This document shows positions 44,481 through 52,524 of a stretch of DNA of 64,000 bases, piece after piece; positions within the stretch are counted from its first letter, which is position 1; each line of letters begins with the position of its first letter. The stretch is from NCBI RefSeq assembly GCF_025460835.1, contig NZ_JAMXAY010000014.1, forward strand, positions 28,421-92,420, written 5' to 3'. The notes below the pieces were generated by a model, which saw nothing but the letters and a program-made list of their open reading frames with translations, had not been told where the DNA came from and searched no databases. The DNA is from Parapedobacter soli. Its GTDB lineage: Bacteria; Bacteroidota; Bacteroidia; Sphingobacteriales; Sphingobacteriaceae. Both the position numbers and the translations under genes were made by a program.

Positions 44481-44605
44481 GGAAGTAAATCTTTATTAAG
44501 TGGTTTTATTTGTGAAGTAGCGGTAGGCGAACAGGAAGATTCGTAGTGGAGAGAAAATAAAAATAAAAAAATCACAAAAAAATTAGGAGTTTATTAAAAA
44601 TCTCT

Positions 44606-44690
44606 TAAATTTGCGGTCATTCATGTGTGCAGCCATTTGCGTAGCGCCCTGCACCCCATGCAGGGCCACGCATTTGGTATTTTTATTTGC
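44606..44690 (+). other. Possible small RNA: -7 box, stem-loop and T-rich end
   Basis: The 289-base gap between rodA and imuA holds no protein gene. On the plus strand TAAATTTG (44606-44613) matches the -7 box, with TTAG 19 bases upstream. A stem follows at 44638-44672: TGCGT pairs with ACGCA and GCCCTGCA with TGCAGGGC around a five-base loop, with a small bulge. The sequence after it, TTTGGTATTTTTATTTG, is T-rich. Read together these could produce a 65-75-base RNA ending in its terminator. Alternatively the hairpin could only end rodA on the other strand, but the minus strand lacks a T run there. Confidence 0.3.
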
Positions 44691-44721
44691 CGTTAGTTTT
44701 CCTCTTTTTCCTTTCCTGCCG

Positions 44722-45993
44722 TTATACGATACCCTTTCTGTTCGCATCGAATTTGAGCATGATAAAGAGCAGGATGGTAAAGCTCCATAAGGAGGAGCCG
44801 CCATAACTGATGAAGGGGAGGGGTATGCCGATAATAGGTACGATACCGATGGTCATGCCGATATTGATGGCAAAGTGGAAAAACAGGATACTCGCTACGC
44901 CATAGGCATATATGCGTGCAAAAGCGGTACGTTGCCGCTCGGCGATATTCACAATGCGTAACAGCAGGGTAAGGTAAATACCGATCACCACCATAGACCC
45001 CACAAAGCCCCATTCTTCTCCCACGGTGCAGAAAATGAAATCCGTGCTCTGCTCGGGGACGAAATTATATTTCGTTTGTGTACCCTGCAGGTAGCCCTTA
45101 CCCCAGAACTGGCCAGACCCAATGGCGATCATCGATTGGTTTAGGTTGTATCCTTCTCCGCGGGGGTCGTCTATTTTTCCCAAAATCACATCGATGCGGT
45201 TGCGCTGGTGGGATTGTAATACATTTTCATAGACAAACTCCACACAGAGTACATATACTGCAGCTATTGCGAAAATAGCAGCCAGGGAGGTTATGATTTT
45301 CCGTTTTTTCCGGAAATAGTAAATCCCCAATCCAACGGTCATGGCAACTCCCGCTATAACGATCCATTGGTTGAACGCCAAGGTGAGTACGAATAGCATG
45401 ATAGCTAGCGCACCGAACAGCATCCATGGCCCTGAGATATAGCCTTCGCGGTAAAATACAAATACCAATGCGAAGAAAGCGAGCGCTGAGCCTGTGTCTG
45501 GTTGGAGGAGGACAAGGGCCACCGGTAAAGCGACGACAGTTATGCCACCGATCAAGGTTTTGAGATTGGGTGTTTTCGTACTATGTGCACTCAGGTACCG
45601 GGCCAGCAGCAAGCAGGTAGCCAGTTTGGCAAATTCGGAGGGCTGTAACCTGAAGCTGCCAATGGGGATCCATGCCTGGTTTCCCCCCACATTGCGCCCT
45701 ATGATAAGCACGGCAATCAGCAGCAATATGGTAATAGCGTACAAGATGGGAGAGAAAGAGCTGTAGAACTTGGCATCGACAATGAGTATGACAATAGCGA
45801 TCAGCATTGCCGAAAAAATATAAATAGATTGCTTGCCATAGTTTGTTTCCAGACTGAAGAGCCCTGGATGCTGGGGGTCGAACACAGCTGCATGGATATT
45901 GAACCACCCGATGATACATAGCAGGAACCACAGCAATACGGTGAACCAGTCTACATTACCGCCAAAGAACCTATTTCGGTGCATACTATTCAT
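44722..45993 (-). CDS. rodA: Rod shape-determining protein RodA (SEDS glycosyltransferase)
   Basis: 423 residues with about ten hydrophobic segments. RodA polymerises lipid II glycan chains for cell elongation, working with the transpeptidase PBP2. Family hallmarks include GGNQAWIPIGSFRLQPSEFAKLATCLLLARYLS, a catalytic-Asp-bearing loop (VPEQSTDFIFCTVGEEWGF), and GIPLPFISYGGSSL near the C-terminus. Start at ATG 45991-45993, overlapping the end of mrdA by eight bases; the ATG at 45982-45984 is the alternative. Last gene of the mre operon. Confidence 0.97.
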   Translation of the reverse strand: MNSMHRNRFFGGNVDWFTVLLWFLLCIIGWFNIHAAVFDPQHPGLFSLETNYGKQSIYIFSAMLIAIVILIVDAKFYSSFSPILYAITILLLIAVLIIGRNVGGNQAWIPIGSFRLQPSEFAKLATCLLLARYLSAHSTKTPNLKTLIGGITVVALPVALVLLQPDTGSALAFFALVFVFYREGYISGPWMLFGALAIMLFVLTLAFNQWIVIAGVAMTVGLGIYYFRKKRKIITSLAAIFAIAAVYVLCVEFVYENVLQSHQRNRIDVILGKIDDPRGEGYNLNQSMIAIGSGQFWGKGYLQGTQTKYNFVPEQSTDFIFCTVGEEWGFVGSMVVIGIYLTLLLRIVNIAERQRTAFARIYAYGVASILFFHFAINIGMTIGIVPIIGIPLPFISYGGSSLWSFTILLFIMLKFDANRKGIV

Positions 45994-47935
45994 ACCTGCT
46001 AGCTATCATGCTATGGTGAACGAATATGGATTCTTCTTCCGGGTCTTTCCTTGGTTCGGTTGGTCGTTTGGGTGCTGCCTTTACGGATTCGGCCGGCTTT
46101 TGCGGGTCCTGTTTCGGTAAAAGGTCAGCGTTATAAATCCGGTCTTGGATGTATTTGGGTAGCGTGATGGTGTCTTTGAGGTATTGCTCCACGAGCATAC
46201 TGGCGATGGGACCTGCCCATACTCCGCCATAGCCTGCATTTTCGACCACTACAGCAATAGCGATTTTGGGGTTATCGCGCGGAGCGAAAGCAAAAAATAC
46301 CGCGTGGTCGGCTCCGTGCGGGTTTTGGGCAGTACCTGTTTTCCCACACATCTCGATATCTGCAATCCGTACGGAATACCCTGTTCCACCCGGTACGTTC
46401 ACCGCACGGCTGAGCCCTTCTACCACGGGTTCATAATACTTTGCATCTACTCCGGCAGAAATCTTTTCGGTAAATTCCGGTTTGACGATTTTCTTCTCAC
46501 CGATGGCTTTGATCAGGTGCGGCCGGTAGTAGAAGCCCCGGTTGGCCACGATGGCCATGATATTGGCCATTTGCAGGGGGGTGATACCCATCTCGCCCTG
46601 GCCGATGGATAGGGATATGTTATAACCGGATCCCCAGCGTGCGTTTCCGTAGCGTTTGGTGTAATAATCTGCCGTAGGCAGGAGGCCATCCTGCTCACCC
46701 GGCAAGTCGATCCCGAGCGGCTGGCCGATGCCGAACTTCATGGTGGCCTCGCGCCACAATGTATAGGATTCGGGTGACGGCAGGTTACGGTGGTCGATCA
46801 TGCGGGCGTATGTATAGCCGAAATAGGTGTTGCACGATCGTTGGATGGCGGTAACCAATGGGATAGAACCATCCACGTGTGTGCAGCGCATGATGGCCCG
46901 GCCGCCGCCATAGCGGTATCCGCCGGGGCAGTTGAAAACGGTGCTGGCTTCGATGACACCGGCCTGCTGGGCGGTTAGGGCACTGACCACCTTGAATACC
47001 GAGCCCGGGGGATACTGGGCCTGGATGGGACGGATGAACATCGGTTTATAGGGGTCGTACAGTAATTTCATGTAGTTGTTGCCCCGTTCGCGCCCCACCA
47101 TCATGTTGGGGTCGTAGCTGGGACTGCTCACGAATGTCAGGATTTCGCCGGTAGCCGGTTCAATAGCTACCACACTTCCTATTTTGTTGCGCATCAACTT
47201 CTCGGCAAGGATCTGCAGGTCTTTATCCAGCGAAGATACCAAGCCGTCGCCGGCTACGGCCAAGGTGTCGTATTTGCCATCCGCAAATGAACCCTGGGGT
47301 CGGTTAAACGCATCGACCATCACGTTTTTCACACCGCGTTGGCCTCTCAGGAGCTCCTCGTAGGCCCGCTCCACGCCACTTGCTCCTATATAATCCCCCG
47401 GTCGGTAGAAACCATTGGATCGTTCGATATCGCGGTCGTTCACTTCTTGTATATACCCGAGGAATTGGGCAGCGATGCTGTCGGGATAACTGCGCACCGT
47501 CCGGTTTTGTACGTAAAACCCACGGAATTTGTATAAGTGCTCCTGTAGTGTGGCATAGGCAGCCGCGGGTATCTGTTTCTCAAACGGAGATGCTTTGTAT
47601 GGCGAGTAATCGCGGGCGGTTTTCATCCGCTTTAGAAATCCTTCGTGGTCGATGCCCACAAGTTCACAGAGCAACGCTGTGTCGAGGTCCCTGACCTCGC
47701 GCGGTGTTACGAGAAGGTCGTATACCGGCTCGTTCTGCACGAGAACCTGCCCGTTGCGATCGAGGATGACGCCACGGGCCGGATAAATGACCATCTTACG
47801 CAAGACGTTGTTATTTGCCGACAGCAGGTAGCTTTCATCTATCAGTTGCAGATAAAACAGCCGTGTAGCAATAATGACGGCCACAACGATGAATATACCC
47901 TGTATGATGTATTTTCGTTCAAAAAACGCGTTCAT
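45986..47935 (-). CDS. mrdA: Penicillin-binding protein 2, elongation transpeptidase
   Basis: 649 residues. N-terminal transmembrane helix (about 12-30), a pedestal domain, and the transpeptidase. Active-site motifs are intact: SVFK near residue 312 (PPGSVFKVV), SCN (IQRSCNTYFG), and KTG in MCGKTGTAQNPHG. The tail after about 600 is rich in Lys, Pro and Glu. Cross-links peptidoglycan in the lateral wall with RodA. Sits between mreD and rodA in the canonical elongasome order. Start at ATG 47933-47935. Confidence 0.97.
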   Translation of the reverse strand: MNAFFERKYIIQGIFIVVAVIIATRLFYLQLIDESYLLSANNNVLRKMVIYPARGVILDRNGQVLVQNEPVYDLLVTPREVRDLDTALLCELVGIDHEGFLKRMKTARDYSPYKASPFEKQIPAAAYATLQEHLYKFRGFYVQNRTVRSYPDSIAAQFLGYIQEVNDRDIERSNGFYRPGDYIGASGVERAYEELLRGQRGVKNVMVDAFNRPQGSFADGKYDTLAVAGDGLVSSLDKDLQILAEKLMRNKIGSVVAIEPATGEILTFVSSPSYDPNMMVGRERGNNYMKLLYDPYKPMFIRPIQAQYPPGSVFKVVSALTAQQAGVIEASTVFNCPGGYRYGGGRAIMRCTHVDGSIPLVTAIQRSCNTYFGYTYARMIDHRNLPSPESYTLWREATMKFGIGQPLGIDLPGEQDGLLPTADYYTKRYGNARWGSGYNISLSIGQGEMGITPLQMANIMAIVANRGFYYRPHLIKAIGEKKIVKPEFTEKISAGVDAKYYEPVVEGLSRAVNVPGGTGYSVRIADIEMCGKTGTAQNPHGADHAVFFAFAPRDNPKIAIAVVVENAGYGGVWAGPIASMLVEQYLKDTITLPKYIQDRIYNADLLPKQDPQKPAESVKAAPKRPTEPRKDPEEESIFVHHSMIASRYE

Positions 47936-47967
47936 TTATGTGGATATGCCTCGGCGGCTATTTTGCT

Positions 47968-48483
47968 TTAACGTTGTTTTTTCCGGTAAAAAAGCAGACT
48001 AAACAATAAAATGATAACGACGGTAAATATACAACTTAAAAAGATACGGGTGATGGTGTAATGGAAATGATGGAATGTGAACGTTTCCAGCATGAACAAT
48101 ACGGAGTGGTGGAACAAGGTAGTTAAAGAAACATACAGGAAATACCACCGGAAGGGTACCGTTCCTAAAAGCGGTGTCATGTAGTTTTCATGCTGGTCTG
48201 ATTGCAGGGTAATCCGTATAAAGAGGATACGCCCCCAAGCCAGGGCCGCGCATGCAGCGGCATTGACACCCAACGTATCGTAGAATGCATCGACTGTGAT
48301 ACCGGTGAGGAAAGCAAGGCAATAGAGTACAAAATTAGGTATGCCCACCGGCAGCAGTAAAACAAACAGTATATAGGGGAAAGGGGTGGCCAAATTGTAA
48401 TACCCCATGTTTTTGAATAGGAATACCTGTAGCGCCACAAGTACGCAAAAACGGATGGTGTTATACAAGAAAACCTTAGCCAT
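47968..48483 (-). CDS. mreD: Rod shape-determining protein MreD
   Basis: 171 residues from the ATG at 48481-48483, which overlaps the last eight bases of mreC; a longer in-frame start at 48540 would add a non-hydrophobic segment. Five or so hydrophobic helices fill the protein (LVALQVFLFKNMGYYNL, PFPYILFVLLLPVGIP, LYCLAFLTGITVDAFYDTLG). Small membrane partner of MreC, PBP2 and RodA. It is weakly conserved in sequence, so identification rests on size, topology and position in the operon. Confidence 0.9.
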   Translation of the reverse strand: MAKVFLYNTIRFCVLVALQVFLFKNMGYYNLATPFPYILFVLLLPVGIPNFVLYCLAFLTGITVDAFYDTLGVNAAACAALAWGRILFIRITLQSDQHENYMTPLLGTVPFRWYFLYVSLTTLFHHSVLFMLETFTFHHFHYTITRIFLSCIFTVVIILLFSLLFYRKKQR

Positions 48484-49309
48484 CGTTTTCGCTTTGAGAT
48501 TCCAACATTTCCTTTTCGTCGGTGAGTATGTCCACCACAATGTATACCTGTTTCAGGTTATGGAACTGCGTGCTGAGCTTGACGCGGATATCCAGGAAGC
48601 TATCGCCTCCTGCAATGCCCGTCTGTATCACGTTGCCTACGGGTATCCCCTGCGGGAACAACGAGAACCCCGATGTAAATACCCGCTCGCCTTCCCGCAC
48701 TTTCACATGGTTGGGGATATCCTTGAGTATACCCAATTGGGCATCGTAATTGTCGCCCCACATCAATGATCCAAACGCTCCGCTGTCTTCCAAAGCGGCG
48801 CTGACACGCGTTTCGCTATGGAGTAACGACTGCACGGTGGCGAAATGCTCCGAAACGTTCAGCACGATCCCCACAATGCCATTGGAGGTGATTACCCCCA
48901 TGCCTTTTTTGACACCATGTTTACGCCCTTTGTCCAGGGTGATGTAATTGTTTTTTTGGTGGATGCTGTTGTTGGTCACCTTGGCTACCACGTAACGGTA
49001 TCGTATGTTTCCCATACTATCCGTAACGGCGCCGCCCACGATGCTGTCGGGGGCTGCCAGGAGCTGCAATCGTTCACGTAGACCCGCATTCTCCTCGGCA
49101 AGTTGTGTATTCACCTCCCGGAGGTTGAGGTAGCTCTGCCATGCGTTGATACGTGCATAGGCCGAGCCGATGAATTCGTTGGATGAATTGACGGCCGATG
49201 CACGTTGGAATGAGTTGTTCTGGACGACTAAGTATACAGCATAGCCAAAGAAAATCACAAAAAAGAAGAAGGCATTATACTTATTGAGAATGAGCCAGAG
49301 GTTCTTCAT
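48476..49309 (-). CDS. mreC: Rod shape-determining protein MreC
   Basis: 277 residues. One N-terminal transmembrane helix (about 10-28), a short coiled coil (LNLREVNTQLAEENAGLRERLQLL, about 60-85) and a periplasmic double beta-barrel region. MreC links MreB inside to PBP2 outside. The motifs KGMGVITSNGIVGIVLNVSEHFATVQSLLH and RVFTSGFSLFPQGIPVG are family-typical. Lies 82 bases after mreB and overlaps mreD by eight. Confidence 0.95.
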   Translation of the reverse strand: MKNLWLILNKYNAFFFFVIFFGYAVYLVVQNNSFQRASAVNSSNEFIGSAYARINAWQSYLNLREVNTQLAEENAGLRERLQLLAAPDSIVGGAVTDSMGNIRYRYVVAKVTNNSIHQKNNYITLDKGRKHGVKKGMGVITSNGIVGIVLNVSEHFATVQSLLHSETRVSAALEDSGAFGSLMWGDNYDAQLGILKDIPNHVKVREGERVFTSGFSLFPQGIPVGNVIQTGIAGGDSFLDIRVKLSTQFHNLKQVYIVVDILTDEKEMLESQSENDG

Positions 49310-49391
49310 TCATATCTGCTTTTTTGTTTTTATCATTTGCTTTCTGCCCCGTAAACCACGGGTGGCAATTGGCGAACGGCTGCTTATCTGC

Positions 49392-50414
49392 TTATTGCAT
49401 CAAAAACTTGAATGTACCGATGTTTTTCAAGGCGATGCCCGTTCCCCGCACAACAGCCCTCAAGGGGTCTTCAGCCACGTGTACCGGAAGCTTGGTCTTT
49501 GCTTGGATCCGCTTGTCGAGTCCACGCAATAGCGCACCGCCCCCTGTGAGGTAAATACCTGTTTGGTAAATATCTGCGGAAAGCTCCGGTGGGGTGATTT
49601 CCAGCGCTTTCAGGATTGCCTCCTCGATTTTGGAGATAGACTTATCCAAGCAATGGGCAATCTCGGTATAAGATACGGTAATCTGCTTGGGTACTCCCGT
49701 CATCAAATCGCGGCCCTGCACAGCAAAATCAGCTGGCGGCTCCTGCAGCTCGGGGAGCGCGGAGCCCACTTCGATTTTTATTTTCTCCGCTGTCCGGTCG
49801 CCAATCATGATGTTGTGCTGCCGGCGGATATACTGCACGATATCCGAATCGAAATTATCCCCGGCTACCCGTATCGACTGGTCGCACACGATGCCCGACA
49901 GCGCGATAACCGCGATTTCCGTGGTGCCGCCACCGATATCGATGACCATGTTGCCCATGGGCTCTTCCACGTCAATGCCGATACCCACGGCGGCAGCCAT
50001 GGGTTCATGCACCAGATAGACCTCTTTGGCCCCGGCTATCTCGGCTGAATCACGGACGGCCCGCTTTTCCACTTCAGTGATCCCGGAGGGGATACAGATA
50101 ACCATGCGCAATGATGGGAAAAACCAGCCTTTACCGTTGTTCACCATCTTTATCATCCCACGGATCATGTGTTCGGCAGCATTGAAATCGGCAATGACAC
50201 CATCTTTCAGTGGCCTCACCGTCCGGATATTATCGTGCGTTTTCCCTTCCATCTGCATGGCCTGGCGCCCTATGGCGATGACCTTGTTGGTGGTGCGGTC
50301 GAACGCCACGATAGACGGCTCGTCTACCACCACTTTATCATTATGGATAATGAGCGTGTTTGCCGTACCCAAATCAATAGCAACTTCTTGTGTAAACCAG
50401 TTAAATAAGCCCAT
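49392..50414 (-). CDS. mreB: Rod shape-determining protein MreB (actin homologue)
   Basis: 340 residues. Forms membrane-associated filaments that position the elongation machinery. ATP-binding elements: phosphate 1 loop VAIDLGTANTLI, phosphate 2 NMVIDIGGGTTEIAVIAL, and the adenosine motif YLTGGGALLRGLD. The sequence is complete at both ends. TAGGTTTG on the minus strand at 50449-50456 is a perfect -7 box that places the transcript start about 28 bases upstream. First gene of mreBCD-mrdA-rodA. Confidence 0.98.
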   Translation of the reverse strand: MGLFNWFTQEVAIDLGTANTLIIHNDKVVVDEPSIVAFDRTTNKVIAIGRQAMQMEGKTHDNIRTVRPLKDGVIADFNAAEHMIRGMIKMVNNGKGWFFPSLRMVICIPSGITEVEKRAVRDSAEIAGAKEVYLVHEPMAAAVGIGIDVEEPMGNMVIDIGGGTTEIAVIALSGIVCDQSIRVAGDNFDSDIVQYIRRQHNIMIGDRTAEKIKIEVGSALPELQEPPADFAVQGRDLMTGVPKQITVSYTEIAHCLDKSISKIEEAILKALEITPPELSADIYQTGIYLTGGGALLRGLDKRIQAKTKLPVHVAEDPLRAVVRGTGIALKNIGTFKFLMQ

Positions 50415-50448
50415 CCGGCAAAATATGATAAGATTTTCAAATAATGTG

Positions 50449-50456
50449 CAAACCTA
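50449..50456 (-). promoter_or_regulatory. -7 box of the mreB operon
   Basis: CAAACCTA on the plus strand is TAGGTTTG on the minus strand, an exact TAnnTTTG match, about 35 bases before the mreB start. No good -33 box at the usual spacing. Confidence 0.55.
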
Positions 50457-50483
50457 CCAAAAAAACTGATAACTTTAACCACA

Positions 50484-50505
50484 ATATCCGATTTATATCC
50501 GATTT
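50484..50505. repeat. Two perfect tandem 11-base repeats between mreB and the DUF3857 gene
   Basis: ATATCCGATTT occurs twice in direct succession. Eleven bases is about one helical turn, so the copies face the same side of DNA. They lie upstream of the mreB -7 box and about 30 bases before the divergent DUF3857 start, where an activator or repressor could act on either gene. Confidence 0.6.
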
Positions 50506-50535
50506 GTATTAGACTATTAATCTGTTGTCCCAGCG

Positions 50536-52524
50536 ATGATGAAAACCATATTGACCTTTGCCATTTTGATGCTTTTGGGTGGCTGCGTGTATAGCCAGGA
50601 TTTTGCATTCGGTTCACTTAATCCGGAAGACCTTAAGCTTGCTAAGAATGACTTGGACAGCTTTTCAAATGCTGCCGTGCTGAACGAGTATGGGAGAGCC
50701 TTTATGGTTTATGACGATACGAAAGGCTACACCGAATTGATTGTGGACTACCATGCGCGGATCAAAGTCTTCAATAGCGACGGCTACCGCCATGCGACGG
50801 TTGTGATACCGGCTTATAAAGATGAGAGCGGGGAACGTGTCGATGTGATCTCGGAGGTGAAAGCCGTGACCATCAATGTGACCGATGGACGCATCGTAAC
50901 GGTGCCATTAGACCAAAGCCAATTGTACAAAGAAGAGGTCAGCAGGTACCGTACGGATACGAAATTTACCTTTCCCGATCTGCGGGAAGGGAGCATCATT
51001 GAGTATAGCTATCGGTTGCGGTCGCCCCATATCTTCAATTTCCACACGTGGAACCTGCAAGATGACATCCCGAAAATCAACAGCTTGTTTGAAGCGACAA
51101 TACCGGGGATGTATACCTACAACGTCACGTTACGGGGACCTTATCCACTGGCCGTACAAGATGCGAAGCTGAGCCGCGGAGCCTTTCGGATTGCAGGCCG
51201 TGATATTGATTGCTCCCATATGACCTATGGGATGAGCAATATACCTGCATTTGTATCTGAAGATTATATGACGGCTCCAAGTAATTTTAAATCAGCTATT
51301 TATTTTGAGTTGTCCGATGTTTATAGGCTTAATGGCACCAATATTAAGATTACCAAGGAGTGGAAGAATGTAGACCGCGAGTTGGTGAGCCATGCGGACT
51401 TTGGTGGCCAGATGAAGCGCGACAATGTATTCAAGTCTATCCTGCCTACAATCGTCACTGACACCATGGACGACCTCGGCAAAGCCCAAGCTATTTACCG
51501 TTATATCCAGCAACATATCAGATGGAACCGGTACCTCGGCAAGTACAGTGAACTGAATATCAAAAATGCGCTTGAACGCGGGTCGGGGAACATCGGCGAC
51601 ATCAACCTTGCCCTGATTGCCGGACTGCGTGCCGCGGGTTTGGATGGAGAGGCCGTTATCCTTTCTACGCGTGATAATGGCGTGGTAAACGATGTACACC
51701 CGGTGCTCAGCGATTTCAATTATGTAGTTGCCAAGGTCAATATCGGCGATACGTACTATCTATTGGATGCATCAGATCCCTTATTGCCGTTCGGTTTGCT
51801 GCCTTTGCACTGTATCAATGGCAAGGCACGCGTCATCAACCTGAAAGCCCCTTCGTATTGGATTGTCCCGGAATCATCACAGAAATCGACAACCCAATAT
51901 ATGTTGAAGGCCAAGCTGGACGCCGATGGTGTATTGCGCGGCCGGCTGACGACCAACAGCTATGGTTATGCAGCATGGCGTAAACGCAAGGAGCTTGCCA
52001 ATTACAATACACTTGAGGAATATATTGAATACCGCGATGAGAAGCTTACTGCTTTCCAGGTTGAGGCGGGTGAAATCCTCGGGGCTGAAGAGTTGGATAA
52101 GCCATTCGTGGAACATTATGATATCACGGTGCGATTATACGATAGCCTACAGCGGGAAGACTTGTTTTTTAATCCATTTTTTATCAACCGGGTCAACAAA
52201 AACCCGTTTAACCTGGATGAGCGTACGTACCCTGTGGATTTGGGGGCGGCGATGGAAGAGCGGGTATTGATGACCATCGAGCTCCCTGCCGATTACGAGT
52301 TGGTTTCCAAGCCGGATGATTACAACTTAGTATTGGAAAACCGGGGCGGCCGGTACCTTACACAAACCGGTGTGGATAATAATGTACTGACGTTTTCGCA
52401 ATTACTGGCGCTGAACCACCCTACCTATCCGCCGGAGAGTTACTTCGCGCTAAAAGAATTTTTCAGCCGGATCATCCAGCAGGAAAAAATCGATATGGTC
52501 TTGCGAAAGAAGGAGGGGCAATGA
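50536..52524 (+). CDS. DUF3857 transglutaminase-like protein, probably inactive
   Basis: 662 residues. Signal peptide with LMLLGGCVYSQ, either a lipoprotein or an SPI cleavage site. DUF3857 beta-domain (about 60-240: YTELIVDYHARIKVFNSDG, FTFPDLREGSIIEYSYRLRSP) followed by a transglutaminase-like core. Where active members have a Cys, this one reads GNIGDINLALIAGLRAAG, so the nucleophile is replaced by Ile. The downstream gene keeps the Cys. It probably serves as a structural or substrate-binding member of the pair. First gene of a two-gene transcript; its stop overlaps the next start (ATGA). Confidence 0.85.
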   Translation: MMKTILTFAILMLLGGCVYSQDFAFGSLNPEDLKLAKNDLDSFSNAAVLNEYGRAFMVYDDTKGYTELIVDYHARIKVFNSDGYRHATVVIPAYKDESGERVDVISEVKAVTINVTDGRIVTVPLDQSQLYKEEVSRYRTDTKFTFPDLREGSIIEYSYRLRSPHIFNFHTWNLQDDIPKINSLFEATIPGMYTYNVTLRGPYPLAVQDAKLSRGAFRIAGRDIDCSHMTYGMSNIPAFVSEDYMTAPSNFKSAIYFELSDVYRLNGTNIKITKEWKNVDRELVSHADFGGQMKRDNVFKSILPTIVTDTMDDLGKAQAIYRYIQQHIRWNRYLGKYSELNIKNALERGSGNIGDINLALIAGLRAAGLDGEAVILSTRDNGVVNDVHPVLSDFNYVVAKVNIGDTYYLLDASDPLLPFGLLPLHCINGKARVINLKAPSYWIVPESSQKSTTQYMLKAKLDADGVLRGRLTTNSYGYAAWRKRKELANYNTLEEYIEYRDEKLTAFQVEAGEILGAEELDKPFVEHYDITVRLYDSLQREDLFFNPFFINRVNKNPFNLDERTYPVDLGAAMEERVLMTIELPADYELVSKPDDYNLVLENRGGRYLTQTGVDNNVLTFSQLLALNHPTYPPESYFALKEFFSRIIQQEKIDMVLRKKEGQ

